Assembly (NCBI RefSeq): GCF_016744175.1 | Contig: NZ_JADGEV010000005.1 | Span: forward strand, 74,658-138,657 | Direction of reading: 5' to 3' | DNA length: 64,000 bases | From: Neptunomonas sp. | GTDB lineage: Bacteria; Pseudomonadota; Gammaproteobacteria; Pseudomonadales; Balneatricaceae | Shown here: piece after piece, positions 45,859 through 54,191 of the stretch | Layout of the letters: the number at the start of each line of letters is the position of its first letter | Numbering within the stretch: the first letter of the stretch is position 1 | Position numbers and translations under genes: made by a program | The notes under the pieces: generated by a model | The model's input: only the letters and a program-made list of their open reading frames with translations | Database searches by the model: none | Told to the model about the DNA's origin: nothing

Positions 45859-46818
45859 ATGCATGAAATGCTGCCACACCTGATTCAGACAGACTTTCCT
45901 GCCATAAAGCGTACTCAATTGGATACGTTACAGGCAAATTTGGGCTATCGCTGCAATCAATCTTGTCTCCATTGTCATGTGGCGGCCAGCCCAAAACGCA
46001 CCGAGGAGATGGATTGGGAAACGATGCAGTTGATGTTGGACTTTGTTGAAAAGTTTGGCATCACTACGCTCGATTTAACGGGCGGCGCACCAGAGATGAA
46101 CCAGCATTTTAAGCGTTTAGTTATTGAAGCACGTAAGTTAGGCGTAAAGGTCATAGATCGCTGTAACTTGACCATTCTTTGTGAGCCTGGCTATGAAGAT
46201 TTTGCGGAGTTTTTAGCTGAACATGATGTCGAAGTGGTGGCATCACTGCCTTGTTATTTAGAAGATAATGTTGACGCTCAACGCGGTGATGGTACTTTCT
46301 TAGCGAGCATAGAAGGGTTAACAAAACTCAATAAACTTGGATATGCTCAAGAAAACTCAGGCAAAGTACTTAACCTTGTTTATAACCCCCAAGGTCCTGT
46401 TTTACCGCCGGAACAGGTAGCTTTAGAGGCTTCTTATAAATCTGAGTTATATGCCCGCTATGGTGTGCAATTTTCTAATTTGTTTACGCTAGCAAATATG
46501 CCTATCCAACGTTTTGGCAGCATGCTCATTTCTAAAAAGACCTTTCTTCCTTATATGGATCTATTACGTGCTTCTTTTAATGAAGCAACGTTGGATAGTC
46601 TTATGTGTCGTTCTTTAGTGTCGGTTGATTGGCAAGGCTTTGTGCATGATTGTGATTTTAATCAGCAGCTAAAAATGCCTTTAGGTAGTAGTCGTGAGCC
46701 TGTTCACTTAGGCGCTTTGCTCGAAGAAGGACTACAAGAAAGTGCAATACGGATTGGAGACCATTGCTACGGTTGTACAGCGGGTCAAGGGTCAAGCTGT
46801 GGTGGTGCACTGAGTTAA
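45859..46818 (+). CDS. arsS: Arsenosugar biosynthesis radical SAM protein ArsS
   Basis: A 319-residue radical SAM enzyme that is implicated in joining a 5'-deoxyadenosyl group to methylated arsenic, the first arsenosugar-specific step. The radical SAM cluster motif is CNQSCLHC (Cys32, Cys36, Cys39), followed by LDLTGGAPEMN. The C-terminal DUF3641-type domain contains CRSLVSVDWQGFVHDCDFNQ and HCYGCTAGQGSSCGGAL with conserved cysteines for auxiliary cluster or substrate binding. It is 141 bases after arsJ and begins a second unit followed by the oxidoreductase fusion. arsM is not visible nearby. Confidence 0.93.
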   Translation: MHEMLPHLIQTDFPAIKRTQLDTLQANLGYRCNQSCLHCHVAASPKRTEEMDWETMQLMLDFVEKFGITTLDLTGGAPEMNQHFKRLVIEARKLGVKVIDRCNLTILCEPGYEDFAEFLAEHDVEVVASLPCYLEDNVDAQRGDGTFLASIEGLTKLNKLGYAQENSGKVLNLVYNPQGPVLPPEQVALEASYKSELYARYGVQFSNLFTLANMPIQRFGSMLISKKTFLPYMDLLRASFNEATLDSLMCRSLVSVDWQGFVHDCDFNQQLKMPLGSSREPVHLGALLEEGLQESAIRIGDHCYGCTAGQGSSCGGALS

Positions 46819-46917
46819 GTATATTTTCATTAAGTCTCTAGTTAAGAGCGTTGAGCCTACTGAAACAGTATTGCTAGGTAAGGCTCTAGCCTAAATAATT
46901 ATTATCGGGAGTAACCG

Positions 46918-49062
46918 ATGAAGCGTTTGTTAGTCGTATTAGTCATTATTGTTGCGTTGCTGATAACTTGGCAGTCCGGCGGTTTTTCATTGTTGACGCT
47001 GGAAAATCTTAAATTTCAACAGACAGAATTGTCATCTTGGCGAGACCTGAACCCTGTTGGTGCTAGTGTTACATTTTTCCTTATTTATGTTTTGGTTACT
47101 GCGTTGTCGATTCCCGGTGCCGTTATTATGACGCTGGCCGGCGGAGCACTTTTTGGGTTGCTATGGGGAGGCATACTGATCTCTTTTGCTTCAACGTTAG
47201 GGGCTACCTTAGCGATGCTAGCTTCTCGCTATTTAATCAGTGATTGGGTGCGCAGTAAGTTTGCTTCCTCTATCGCACCGATTGATGAGGGTGTTGAAAA
47301 AGACGGTCCTTTTTACCTGTTTACTTTACGCCTGATTCCTATTTTCCCTTTCTTTATGATCAACTTGTTAATGGGGCTTACACGAATGCCTGCCAAAACA
47401 TTTTGGTGGGTGAGTCAGTTAGGAATGTTAGCGGGTACTTTGGTGTTCGTTAATGCCGGTACTCAATTGGCTAAAATTGATTCTTTATCGGGTATTTTGA
47501 CGTTTGAGATTATTGGTGCATTTGCTTTGTTGGGAATATTCCCTCTCATTGCGAGAAAAATTGTAGAACTTGTTCAAGCTCGTAAGGTTTATGAAGGCTG
47601 GAATAAACCGAAAAAATTCGATACTAATCTGATTGTTATTGGCGCGGGTAGTGGTGGACTTGTGAGTGCTTATATCGCTGCAGCGGTGAAGGCTAAAGTG
47701 ACACTTATTGAAAAGCACCAGATGGGAGGAGATTGCTTAAATACGGGCTGTGTACCTTCTAAAGCAATAATTCGCTCGGCTAGGCAAGCGTATGAAATGC
47801 GACAAGCCGATCAGTTTGGAATTCAGTCAGTTGAACCCCAAGTTGATTTTTCTGCAGTCATGGGGCGTGTAAAAAATGTTATAGAACAGATAGAACCACA
47901 TGATTCCGTTGAGCGTTATACGAATCTCGGTGTGGATGTCATCCAAGGATGCGCCACTATTGTCTCTCCTTGGGAAGTATCGGTCACGAAAGAGAACGGT
48001 GAGCAGCAAACCTTGTCAGCAAAATCCGTCATCATTGCCACAGGCGCGCGTCCACGCATTCCTAATATCCCAGGGTTAGATCAGGTAGATTATCTTACTT
48101 CTGACACCTTGTGGGAACTTAACGAATTACCGAAGCTTTTTATCGTATTAGGTGGCGGACCAATAGGGTGTGAATTATCCCAAGCATTTTCCCGGTTGGG
48201 CAGTGATGTGAGTGTTGTGCAGCGCGCACCTCACTTGATGCCAAGAGAAGACGGAGACGCTCAAGTGTTGGTCCAGCAGCAGTTTGTAGATGAAGGCATT
48301 ACTCTGCACTTGTCTAGTACGGCTAAAGAAGTGGTCGTACGAGAAGAGCAGGCTTACTTACTTGTGGAGCAGGCAGGAGAAACTGTCGAGCTACCCTTTG
48401 ATAAGTTGTTGTTAGCACTAGGGCGTGAAGCCAACACCAGCGGATTTGGTCTTGAAACGCTAGGTATAGAAACACGTGAAAATGGAACGCTGGACTGTAA
48501 TGGTTTTATGCAGACTCGCTTTCCAAATGTATACGTGTGTGGCGATGTTACCGGGCCTTTCCAGTTTACTCACGTTGCTGCACACCAAGCATGGTTTGCC
48601 GCAGTAAATGCTCTGTTTGGTGGTTTTAAGCGCTTTAAAGTGGACTACCGTGTTATTCCGTGGGTGACATTTACTGACCCTGAAGTGGCACGCGTTGGCT
48701 TGAGTGAAAGCGAAGCGAAGGCGCAAGGTCTGGCTTATGAAGTGACACGTTATGGTATTGATGATCTAGACCGTGCTATTGCTGATGGGGATGATCACGG
48801 CTTTGTTAAAGTCATCACGGTTGCTGGTAAAGATAAAATCTTAGGTGTAACCATTGTTGGTAAGCACAGTGCTGAGTTACTAGCTGAGTTTGTCTTGGCG
48901 ATGAAGTACGGTTTAGGTATGAATAAGCTATTGGGAACCATCCATACTTATCCCACTTTTTCAGAGGCCAATAAATACGCTGCAGGTGAGTGGAAACGAG
49001 CACATGTTTCGCCCAAAATCATGGTATGGTTGGCTCGTTTTCATGCATGGCGTAGGAGCTAG
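46918..49062 (+). CDS. TVP38/TMEM64 membrane domain fused to a pyridine nucleotide-disulfide oxidoreductase
   Basis: A 714-residue two-part protein. Residues 1-235 are membrane-embedded: a TVP38/DedA-like domain with SIPGAVIMTLAGGALFGLLWG, FTLRLIPIFPFFMINLLMGLT. From about 238 comes a complete FAD-dependent disulfide oxidoreductase resembling mercuric reductase or dihydrolipoamide dehydrogenase: NLIVIGAGSGGLVSAYIA, redox disulfide GGDCLNTGCVPSK (Cys273, Cys278), VLGGGPIGCELSQAF, NVYVCGDVTGP, and the C-terminal TIHTYPTFSEANKYAAG. No HMA or MerA C-terminal cysteine pair is present. The arsenic setting suggests it reduces a thiol or arsenical at the membrane; the actual substrate is unknown. The next gene starts 2 bases after its stop. 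Confidence 0.9.
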   Translation: MKRLLVVLVIIVALLITWQSGGFSLLTLENLKFQQTELSSWRDLNPVGASVTFFLIYVLVTALSIPGAVIMTLAGGALFGLLWGGILISFASTLGATLAMLASRYLISDWVRSKFASSIAPIDEGVEKDGPFYLFTLRLIPIFPFFMINLLMGLTRMPAKTFWWVSQLGMLAGTLVFVNAGTQLAKIDSLSGILTFEIIGAFALLGIFPLIARKIVELVQARKVYEGWNKPKKFDTNLIVIGAGSGGLVSAYIAAAVKAKVTLIEKHQMGGDCLNTGCVPSKAIIRSARQAYEMRQADQFGIQSVEPQVDFSAVMGRVKNVIEQIEPHDSVERYTNLGVDVIQGCATIVSPWEVSVTKENGEQQTLSAKSVIIATGARPRIPNIPGLDQVDYLTSDTLWELNELPKLFIVLGGGPIGCELSQAFSRLGSDVSVVQRAPHLMPREDGDAQVLVQQQFVDEGITLHLSSTAKEVVVREEQAYLLVEQAGETVELPFDKLLLALGREANTSGFGLETLGIETRENGTLDCNGFMQTRFPNVYVCGDVTGPFQFTHVAAHQAWFAAVNALFGGFKRFKVDYRVIPWVTFTDPEVARVGLSESEAKAQGLAYEVTRYGIDDLDRAIADGDDHGFVKVITVAGKDKILGVTIVGKHSAELLAEFVLAMKYGLGMNKLLGTIHTYPTFSEANKYAAGEWKRAHVSPKIMVWLARFHAWRRS

Positions 49063-49064
49063 AC

Positions 49065-49865
49065 GTGCAAGATGAAGCGACATTTAGACTGATTTTTTTT
49101 CTGGGCGCTTTTGTGGTGTGTGCCGGTATTGAATGGTTACGCCCAAAGCGAGCTTGGCGAGAATCCCGACTAACGCGTTGGCGTATAAATTTAGCTATTA
49201 TCTTGATGAATACCTTGATTGTGCGCATGACTGTAGGGGCCATTGCGGTGACCACTGCCGTGTGGGCCCAGCAGGAACAAATCGGCTTGTTTTATTGGTT
49301 GCAGTTTCCGACGGTTATATCGTCGGTAGTTGGGTTCTTACTGCTGGATATGGCTATTTGGTGCCAGCACTGGATTACACATAAATGGTCTGTGTTGTGG
49401 CGCCTACATCAAGTTCATCACACAGATCTGGATCTAGACGTGACTTCTGCTTTGCGGTTTCATCCGGTAGAAATTGTATTATCTCTGATCTATAAAGCCT
49501 TAATAATTGTAGTGTTGGGAATAGATCCCCTGGTGGTTATTACGTTTGAAATTATACTGAATGCTTCAGCAATTTTTACGCATGCCAATATCCGTTTACC
49601 GTCGAGGCTAGATAGCGCTCTTCGCTGGGTCTTTTGCACTCCCGACATGCACCGTATCCATCATTCTGTCTATCAGGAAGAAACAGACAGCAACTATGGT
49701 TTTTTTCTGTCTATTTGGGATCGGCTTTTTTCAACCTACACGGTTGAACCCAAGGATAATCATCAGCAAATGCAATTGGGTTTGTCTGAACATCGGCAAC
49801 AATCTGCTCTAGGCTTTTTAGCATTACTTAAGCTGCCTCTGCAAAAGTGGCGCTCAACGCGTTAG
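49065..49865 (+). CDS. Sterol desaturase/fatty acid hydroxylase-family membrane protein
   Basis: A 266-residue integral membrane di-iron enzyme. The histidine boxes are HWITHKWSVLWRLHQVHHTD (HxxxH and HxxHH, about 104-123) and HRIHHSV (near 197-203), with further His in FHPVE and FTHAN, as expected for the fatty acid hydroxylase superfamily. Such enzymes hydroxylate or desaturate lipids. It starts with GTG 2 bases after the previous stop, with TAGGAG upstream, and nearly overlaps the glycosyltransferase after it. Its packing into the arsenosugar genes suggests a lipid or lipid-linked substrate in that pathway; this is inference. Confidence 0.9.
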   Translation: MQDEATFRLIFFLGAFVVCAGIEWLRPKRAWRESRLTRWRINLAIILMNTLIVRMTVGAIAVTTAVWAQQEQIGLFYWLQFPTVISSVVGFLLLDMAIWCQHWITHKWSVLWRLHQVHHTDLDLDVTSALRFHPVEIVLSLIYKALIIVVLGIDPLVVITFEIILNASAIFTHANIRLPSRLDSALRWVFCTPDMHRIHHSVYQEETDSNYGFFLSIWDRLFSTYTVEPKDNHQQMQLGLSEHRQQSALGFLALLKLPLQKWRSTR

Positions 49866-49873
49866 GTGTGTTG

Positions 49874-50584
49874 ATGACAGTGCTAACAAAACCAGTAGTC
49901 TCGATTATCATTCCGGCATTGAATGAGTCAGAAATTATTGTTTCAAAGCTACAATCGCTACAGCATTTTCGCTCACAATGTGAGCTTATTGTGGTCGATG
50001 GCGGGAGCCAAGATGGTAGTGTAGATCTGGCCAGTTCATGGGTTGATAAGGTTGTGGAGTCACCTGCTGGCCGTGCTAAGCAGATGAATGAGGGAGCTAA
50101 AGCCGCCTCGGCTGAGCTGTATTTTTTCTTACATCTGGATACGGAACCCCCTAGTAACCTAATGGAACTATTACTTGTTAGCCATGATAGTTGTGATTTC
50201 TGGGGACGCTTTGATGTGACGATTGAAGGAAAGCACTGGATGCTGCCTGTGGTTGCTTTTTTTATGAATAATCGCTCCAGAGCGACCTGCATAGCTACGG
50301 GTGACCAAGGGATATTTGTTAGCCGCTCATTGTTTGATAAAGTGGGAGGCTTCCCGGATCAACCGTTGATGGAAGATATTGAAATATCCCGGCGACTTCT
50401 TCGAGAAACAAAACCGTATTGTATTAGACAGAAAGTAAAGACATCTGGCCGTCGTTGGGCTGAGAAGGGCGTTTTTAAGACGATTTTCTTAATGTGGTTG
50501 CTAAGGTTGGCGTACTGGTGTGGGGACGCACCTGAAGAGCTCGCGCAGCGTTATGGCTACCCAATAGAGAAACAAAATAAATGA
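49874..50584 (+). CDS. Family 2 glycosyltransferase, arsenosugar-associated (TIGR04283 type)
   Basis: A 236-residue glycosyltransferase of the radical SAM/selenodomain-associated transferase 2 group, now linked to arsenosugar biosynthesis. The GT-A elements are SIIIPALNESEIIVSKLQSL, LIVVDGGSQDGSVDLA, SPAGRAKQMNEGAKAA and LHLDTEPP (metal-binding DxD-like), followed by MEDIEISRRL. It ends with a hydrophobic segment (TIFLMWLLRLAYWCG). The ATG at 49874 follows AGGTG by 5 bases; the upstream in-frame start overlaps the hydroxylase. The next gene overlaps by 4 bases (ATGA). Confidence 0.88.
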   Translation: MTVLTKPVVSIIIPALNESEIIVSKLQSLQHFRSQCELIVVDGGSQDGSVDLASSWVDKVVESPAGRAKQMNEGAKAASAELYFFLHLDTEPPSNLMELLLVSHDSCDFWGRFDVTIEGKHWMLPVVAFFMNNRSRATCIATGDQGIFVSRSLFDKVGGFPDQPLMEDIEISRRLLRETKPYCIRQKVKTSGRRWAEKGVFKTIFLMWLLRLAYWCGDAPEELAQRYGYPIEKQNK

Positions 50585-51216
50585 GTACCGCTTTAATTAT
50601 TTTCGCTAAGGCGCCAGTAGCAGGAGTAGCCAAAACGCGTTTAATACCTGCATTAGGCGCCGAGGGCGCTGCTCAGTTACATTCACGCTTAGTGGAGCAC
50701 ACAGTCCAGCGAGCAATAGAATCAGCATGTTTTCCTATTTATCTCTTTACGCCAGAAGGGAGTGTCCATCCTTTTATTGATTACTTGTTAGCTACCTACC
50801 CCTTGACGCATAAGCTTCAGGAAGGCGTAGATCTTGGTGAGCGGATGAAAAATGCGCTGACTGATGTTTTGGCGAATCATCATGAAGAAGGAGCAATGCT
50901 GGTGGGTAGTGATTGCCCCGCTATAGACACAGTCTTATTAGGGGAGTGTGGTCGCGCACTAGAAAGCCACGATGCAGTTTTTTTACCCGCTGAAGATGGT
51001 GGTTATGCGTTGGTAGGCTTTAAGAAGAGTAATCGAGAATTTGATATTTTGTTCTCTGATATTGAATGGGGCACTGAAAACGTCATGTCGCAAACCAGAG
51101 TTAAGCTTAAGCAGCAAAGTGTAAGGTGGAGTGAACCCGCTTGTGTATGGGATGTCGACAGACCAGAAGACCTTAGCAGGCTAATCAAGTGCTTCCCAGC
51201 CTTATATCAGGCTTAA
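50581..51216 (+). CDS. Arsenosugar-associated nucleotidyl/glycosyl transferase (TIGR04282, DUF2064)
   Basis: A 211-residue GT-A fold protein of the radical SAM/selenodomain-associated transferase 1 group (DUF2064). Motifs are IIFAKAPVAGVAKTRLIPALG at the N-terminus, QEGVDLGERMKNALTD, AMLVGSDCPAIDT and FLPAEDGGYALVGF, then WDVDRPEDLSRL near the end, similar to nucleotidyltransferases such as MobA/CofC. It overlaps the preceding glycosyltransferase by 4 bases. The pair is commonly found beside ArsS, where they are proposed to complete arsenosugars. This ends the arsenic region. Confidence 0.9.
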   Translation: MSTALIIFAKAPVAGVAKTRLIPALGAEGAAQLHSRLVEHTVQRAIESACFPIYLFTPEGSVHPFIDYLLATYPLTHKLQEGVDLGERMKNALTDVLANHHEEGAMLVGSDCPAIDTVLLGECGRALESHDAVFLPAEDGGYALVGFKKSNREFDILFSDIEWGTENVMSQTRVKLKQQSVRWSEPACVWDVDRPEDLSRLIKCFPALYQA

Positions 51217-51369
51217 CTGAGAGGCAATCCAATAACTCATCATATAGAGATCGCTTTTAAGGCGTGGCTACGTCTCTTCGCTTAAATTTGGCTCAGTATT
51301 AACGCTATAACTGCTAAATGTTTTCATCTATTATACGTTCTCAAATATAAGCATATTCGGTTGTATTAA

Positions 51370-52419
51370 ATGTCTTCATTGCTGTCTGTTGAGTCCCTCT
51401 CTTGTGCTTATGCAAATCAATTGATTGTTGAAGGTGTTAGCTTTTCAATCAATGAAGGTGAGATTGCTTGTTTATTAGGACCAAGTGGTTGTGGGAAAAC
51501 AACTTTATTACGAGCCTTAGCTGGCTTTAATACGGTTACAGCGGGTTCTATTCGCATGCATGGACGCGAATTCTCTTCTTCAAGTGCAACGTTACCTCCA
51601 GAGAAGCGCCAGATGGGCATGGTTTTCCAAGACTATGCTCTTTTTCCTCATTTAAGTGTTGCAGATAATATTGCGTTTAGTTTAAAGAGCAAAAGCAAGT
51701 CACAAAAGAATGATATTGTTCAGACTATGTTGCAATTAGTGAGGCTGCCAGATCTTTCTAAACGCTTCCCTCATGAACTTTCTGGAGGTCAGCAGCAGCG
51801 TGTTGCTTTGGCTCGAGCGTTGGCATCTCGACCACGATTGTTATTAATGGATGAGCCATTTTCAAATTTAGATACTGAGATGCGCAAAGAGCTTTCATTA
51901 GAGGTTCGCGATATTATTAAGCAACAGGAAATTGCGGCTGTTGTTGTAACGCATGATCAGGAAGAAGCATTTGTCATCAGTGATGTTTTGGGAATATTGG
52001 CAGATGGAAAGTTACAACAGTGGGGAACAGCTGAATCACTTTATTACAGACCTGAAACTGTTCAGGTGGCTAAATTTGTAGGAGAAGGAGAGCTGTTTGA
52101 GGGCGTTTGTGTTTCTGAAACTAAGGTGCAGACTGAATTAGGATTACTTGAATTTGCTGAGCCGTTATTAGTCCCACAGCAACACCCTGTGAACTTGTTT
52201 ATCAGGCCAGCAGATATTTCCCCGATTGTTGATAACGATGGGCACGCCAAAGCGACTGTGTTGAGTCGAGAGTTTATGGGAGATGCGACACGCTATCAAC
52301 TTCAGCTGGACTCAGGTCGTACGGTATCGGCGATTGTCAGAGAGTTGTTGCCTTTTAAGGTTGGAAATATTGTAGGGATTGAAGTGGCAGTTCATAGACC
52401 CATCGTATTTCCCGTATAG
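51370..52419 (+). CDS. fbpC: Ferric iron ABC transporter, ATP-binding protein
   Basis: A 349-residue ABC ATPase of the FbpC/AfuC group. Walker A is LLGPSGCGKTTLL (about 36-48), Q-loop GMVFQDYALFPHLSV, signature LSGGQQQR, Walker B LLLMDEPFSNLD and switch His VVTHDQEEA. The C-terminal extension (about 240-349, TOBE-like) is typical for ferric iron and other binding-protein-dependent importers. The permease and binding protein genes are on the opposite strand and converge with it, only 14 bases separating fbpC from the permease stop. That arrangement is unusual but the function is coherent. Confidence 0.9.
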   Translation: MSSLLSVESLSCAYANQLIVEGVSFSINEGEIACLLGPSGCGKTTLLRALAGFNTVTAGSIRMHGREFSSSSATLPPEKRQMGMVFQDYALFPHLSVADNIAFSLKSKSKSQKNDIVQTMLQLVRLPDLSKRFPHELSGGQQQRVALARALASRPRLLLMDEPFSNLDTEMRKELSLEVRDIIKQQEIAAVVVTHDQEEAFVISDVLGILADGKLQQWGTAESLYYRPETVQVAKFVGEGELFEGVCVSETKVQTELGLLEFAEPLLVPQQHPVNLFIRPADISPIVDNDGHAKATVLSREFMGDATRYQLQLDSGRTVSAIVRELLPFKVGNIVGIEVAVHRPIVFPV

Positions 52420-52433
52420 AAAAATTGTTCTGC

Positions 52434-54104
52434 TTAATGTGCTGAACGAGTGCCTGTAATAGATTTGCTTAGCAGTATAACGGGGATAATTCCTACCAGT
52501 ACTATTAATAATGCCGCTAATGCACATTCTTCTAGTTGCTCGTCTGAAGCGTACTGATACACAAAAGTTGCTAGCGTATCGTAATTGAACGGCCTTAAAA
52601 TTAGGGTGGCGGGAAGCTCTTTCATGCAGTCAACAAATACAACTAGCATAGCGGTTAATAACCCACCTTTGATGAGGGGGAAGTGAACTTTTATAAGCGT
52701 TTTGCCTGGAGACATTCCTAATGAACGAGAAGCCATATCCATTGTGGGAGTTACTTTGTTTAGCGAGCTATCGACAGCACCGGACGCTACCGCTAAAAAA
52801 CGAACACAATAAGCAAAAATAACAGCAAAAATAGTTCCACTTAGTAAAAGCCCTGTTGATATATCAAACTGAGATCGCATCCATGCATCAACGGTATTAT
52901 CAAATGCGGCTAGTGGAATAATGACACCAATAGCGAGTACCGCTCCAGGCAAAGCATAACCTAGGCTGGAGAAGCGCACTGCAGAAACTAGCCCGATTTT
53001 ATTGGGGTTTAGGCGCTTAGCATAGGTTAATAGAACAGCGAGAATTAAGCACAGTATGGCAGCGCTTCCAGATAGTAAGAAACTGTGGCCAGCATGCAGT
53101 AAAAAGTCTGTAGAAAAAAATTGGTCTAAATGGCTGATAGAGTAGGCCACTAATAGTGCAACCGGAATTATAAAGCCGAGTAATATTGGCAGTAAACAAG
53201 CGGAAAAAGCAAAAATACTACGTAGGCGGTTTAGAGGATAAGCTTGAATTGCTTTGAAGCGATCAGTACTGTGAAATTGCTTTTGTTTGGCACGCGCAAT
53301 ACGCTCAAGAGCAATAAGTACAACGACGAAAATCATCATCATAGTTGCTATCTGAGCAGCCCCGCCTAAGTTCCCCATATTAAGCCATGTATCATAAATG
53401 CCAGCACTCATACTTTGCACTGCAAAGTAGTCGACTGTTCCAAAATCGTTGAGTGTTTCCATGGAAACTAATGCTAAACCAACGGCTATTGAAGGACGGG
53501 CAATGGGTAAAGATATCCGGTAAAAGCTCTGCCATGGAGTACAGCCCATGAGGCGACTGGCATCTTTGAGGCTCATTGATTGTTCTAAAAATGCCGCTCT
53601 GGACATTAAATATACATAGGGGTATAGGACTAGAGTCAACATCAAAATAGCACCTGGAAGTGATCTGATCTCAGGAAACCAGTAATCTTTAACAGTGTGC
53701 CAACCAAATATACCTCGTAAAAAACCCTGAATAGGGCCAGAGAATTCGAGGATGTCAGTATAAATATAGGCAATCACATAGGCCGGTACGGCAAAAGGTA
53801 GCAGCAAGGCCCATTCAAAAAATCGCTTTCCAGGAAACTGGCACATAGTAACCAGCCATGCAGTCGTGACGCCAATAATAACGGATAGAGTAGCAACGCC
53901 TATCAGTAGTTTGAGTGTGGTGCTTATATAAACAGGCAAAATAGTGTCGGCAAGATGTCGCCAGATATTTTCTTCTGGAAATAAAGCCAGGTAGAACACC
54001 GACAGAACAGGAAGCGCAACTAATAATGCGGCTCCCCAACTGCTAGTGTACCAACCGGTAGTATTGCTAGCATTAATTGGACGTGTAACTGAGTGTGTAT
54101 TCAT
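52434..54104 (-). CDS. fbpB: Ferric iron ABC transporter, fused permease
   Basis: A 556-residue inner-membrane protein with two copies of the binding-protein-dependent permease domain, twelve or so helices in total. EAA-type loops are visible: DASRLMGCTPWQSFYRISLPIARPSI in the first half and MASRSLGMSPGKTLIKVHFPLIKGGL in the second. This doubled form is typical of FbpB/SfuB iron permeases. The ATG at 54104 is preferred over an in-frame TTG at 54116. The substrate-binding protein gene lies 87 bases upstream on the same strand. Confidence 0.93.
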   Translation of the reverse strand: MNTHSVTRPINASNTTGWYTSSWGAALLVALPVLSVFYLALFPEENIWRHLADTILPVYISTTLKLLIGVATLSVIIGVTTAWLVTMCQFPGKRFFEWALLLPFAVPAYVIAYIYTDILEFSGPIQGFLRGIFGWHTVKDYWFPEIRSLPGAILMLTLVLYPYVYLMSRAAFLEQSMSLKDASRLMGCTPWQSFYRISLPIARPSIAVGLALVSMETLNDFGTVDYFAVQSMSAGIYDTWLNMGNLGGAAQIATMMMIFVVVLIALERIARAKQKQFHSTDRFKAIQAYPLNRLRSIFAFSACLLPILLGFIIPVALLVAYSISHLDQFFSTDFLLHAGHSFLLSGSAAILCLILAVLLTYAKRLNPNKIGLVSAVRFSSLGYALPGAVLAIGVIIPLAAFDNTVDAWMRSQFDISTGLLLSGTIFAVIFAYCVRFLAVASGAVDSSLNKVTPTMDMASRSLGMSPGKTLIKVHFPLIKGGLLTAMLVVFVDCMKELPATLILRPFNYDTLATFVYQYASDEQLEECALAALLIVLVGIIPVILLSKSITGTRSAH

Positions 54105-54191
54105 TAGCCAGAGCAATAAAACGATAGCCGCGAAGACTACCGTTTTAATGTGTTAAAGTCACTAGTGTTTTGTCAACAAAAGACGTTCGTC

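Noticed and set aside
51217..51369. Fur box before fbpC
   Set aside because: Stretches such as the AT-rich part near 51330-51355 match fewer than the key positions of the Fur core; not better than chance.
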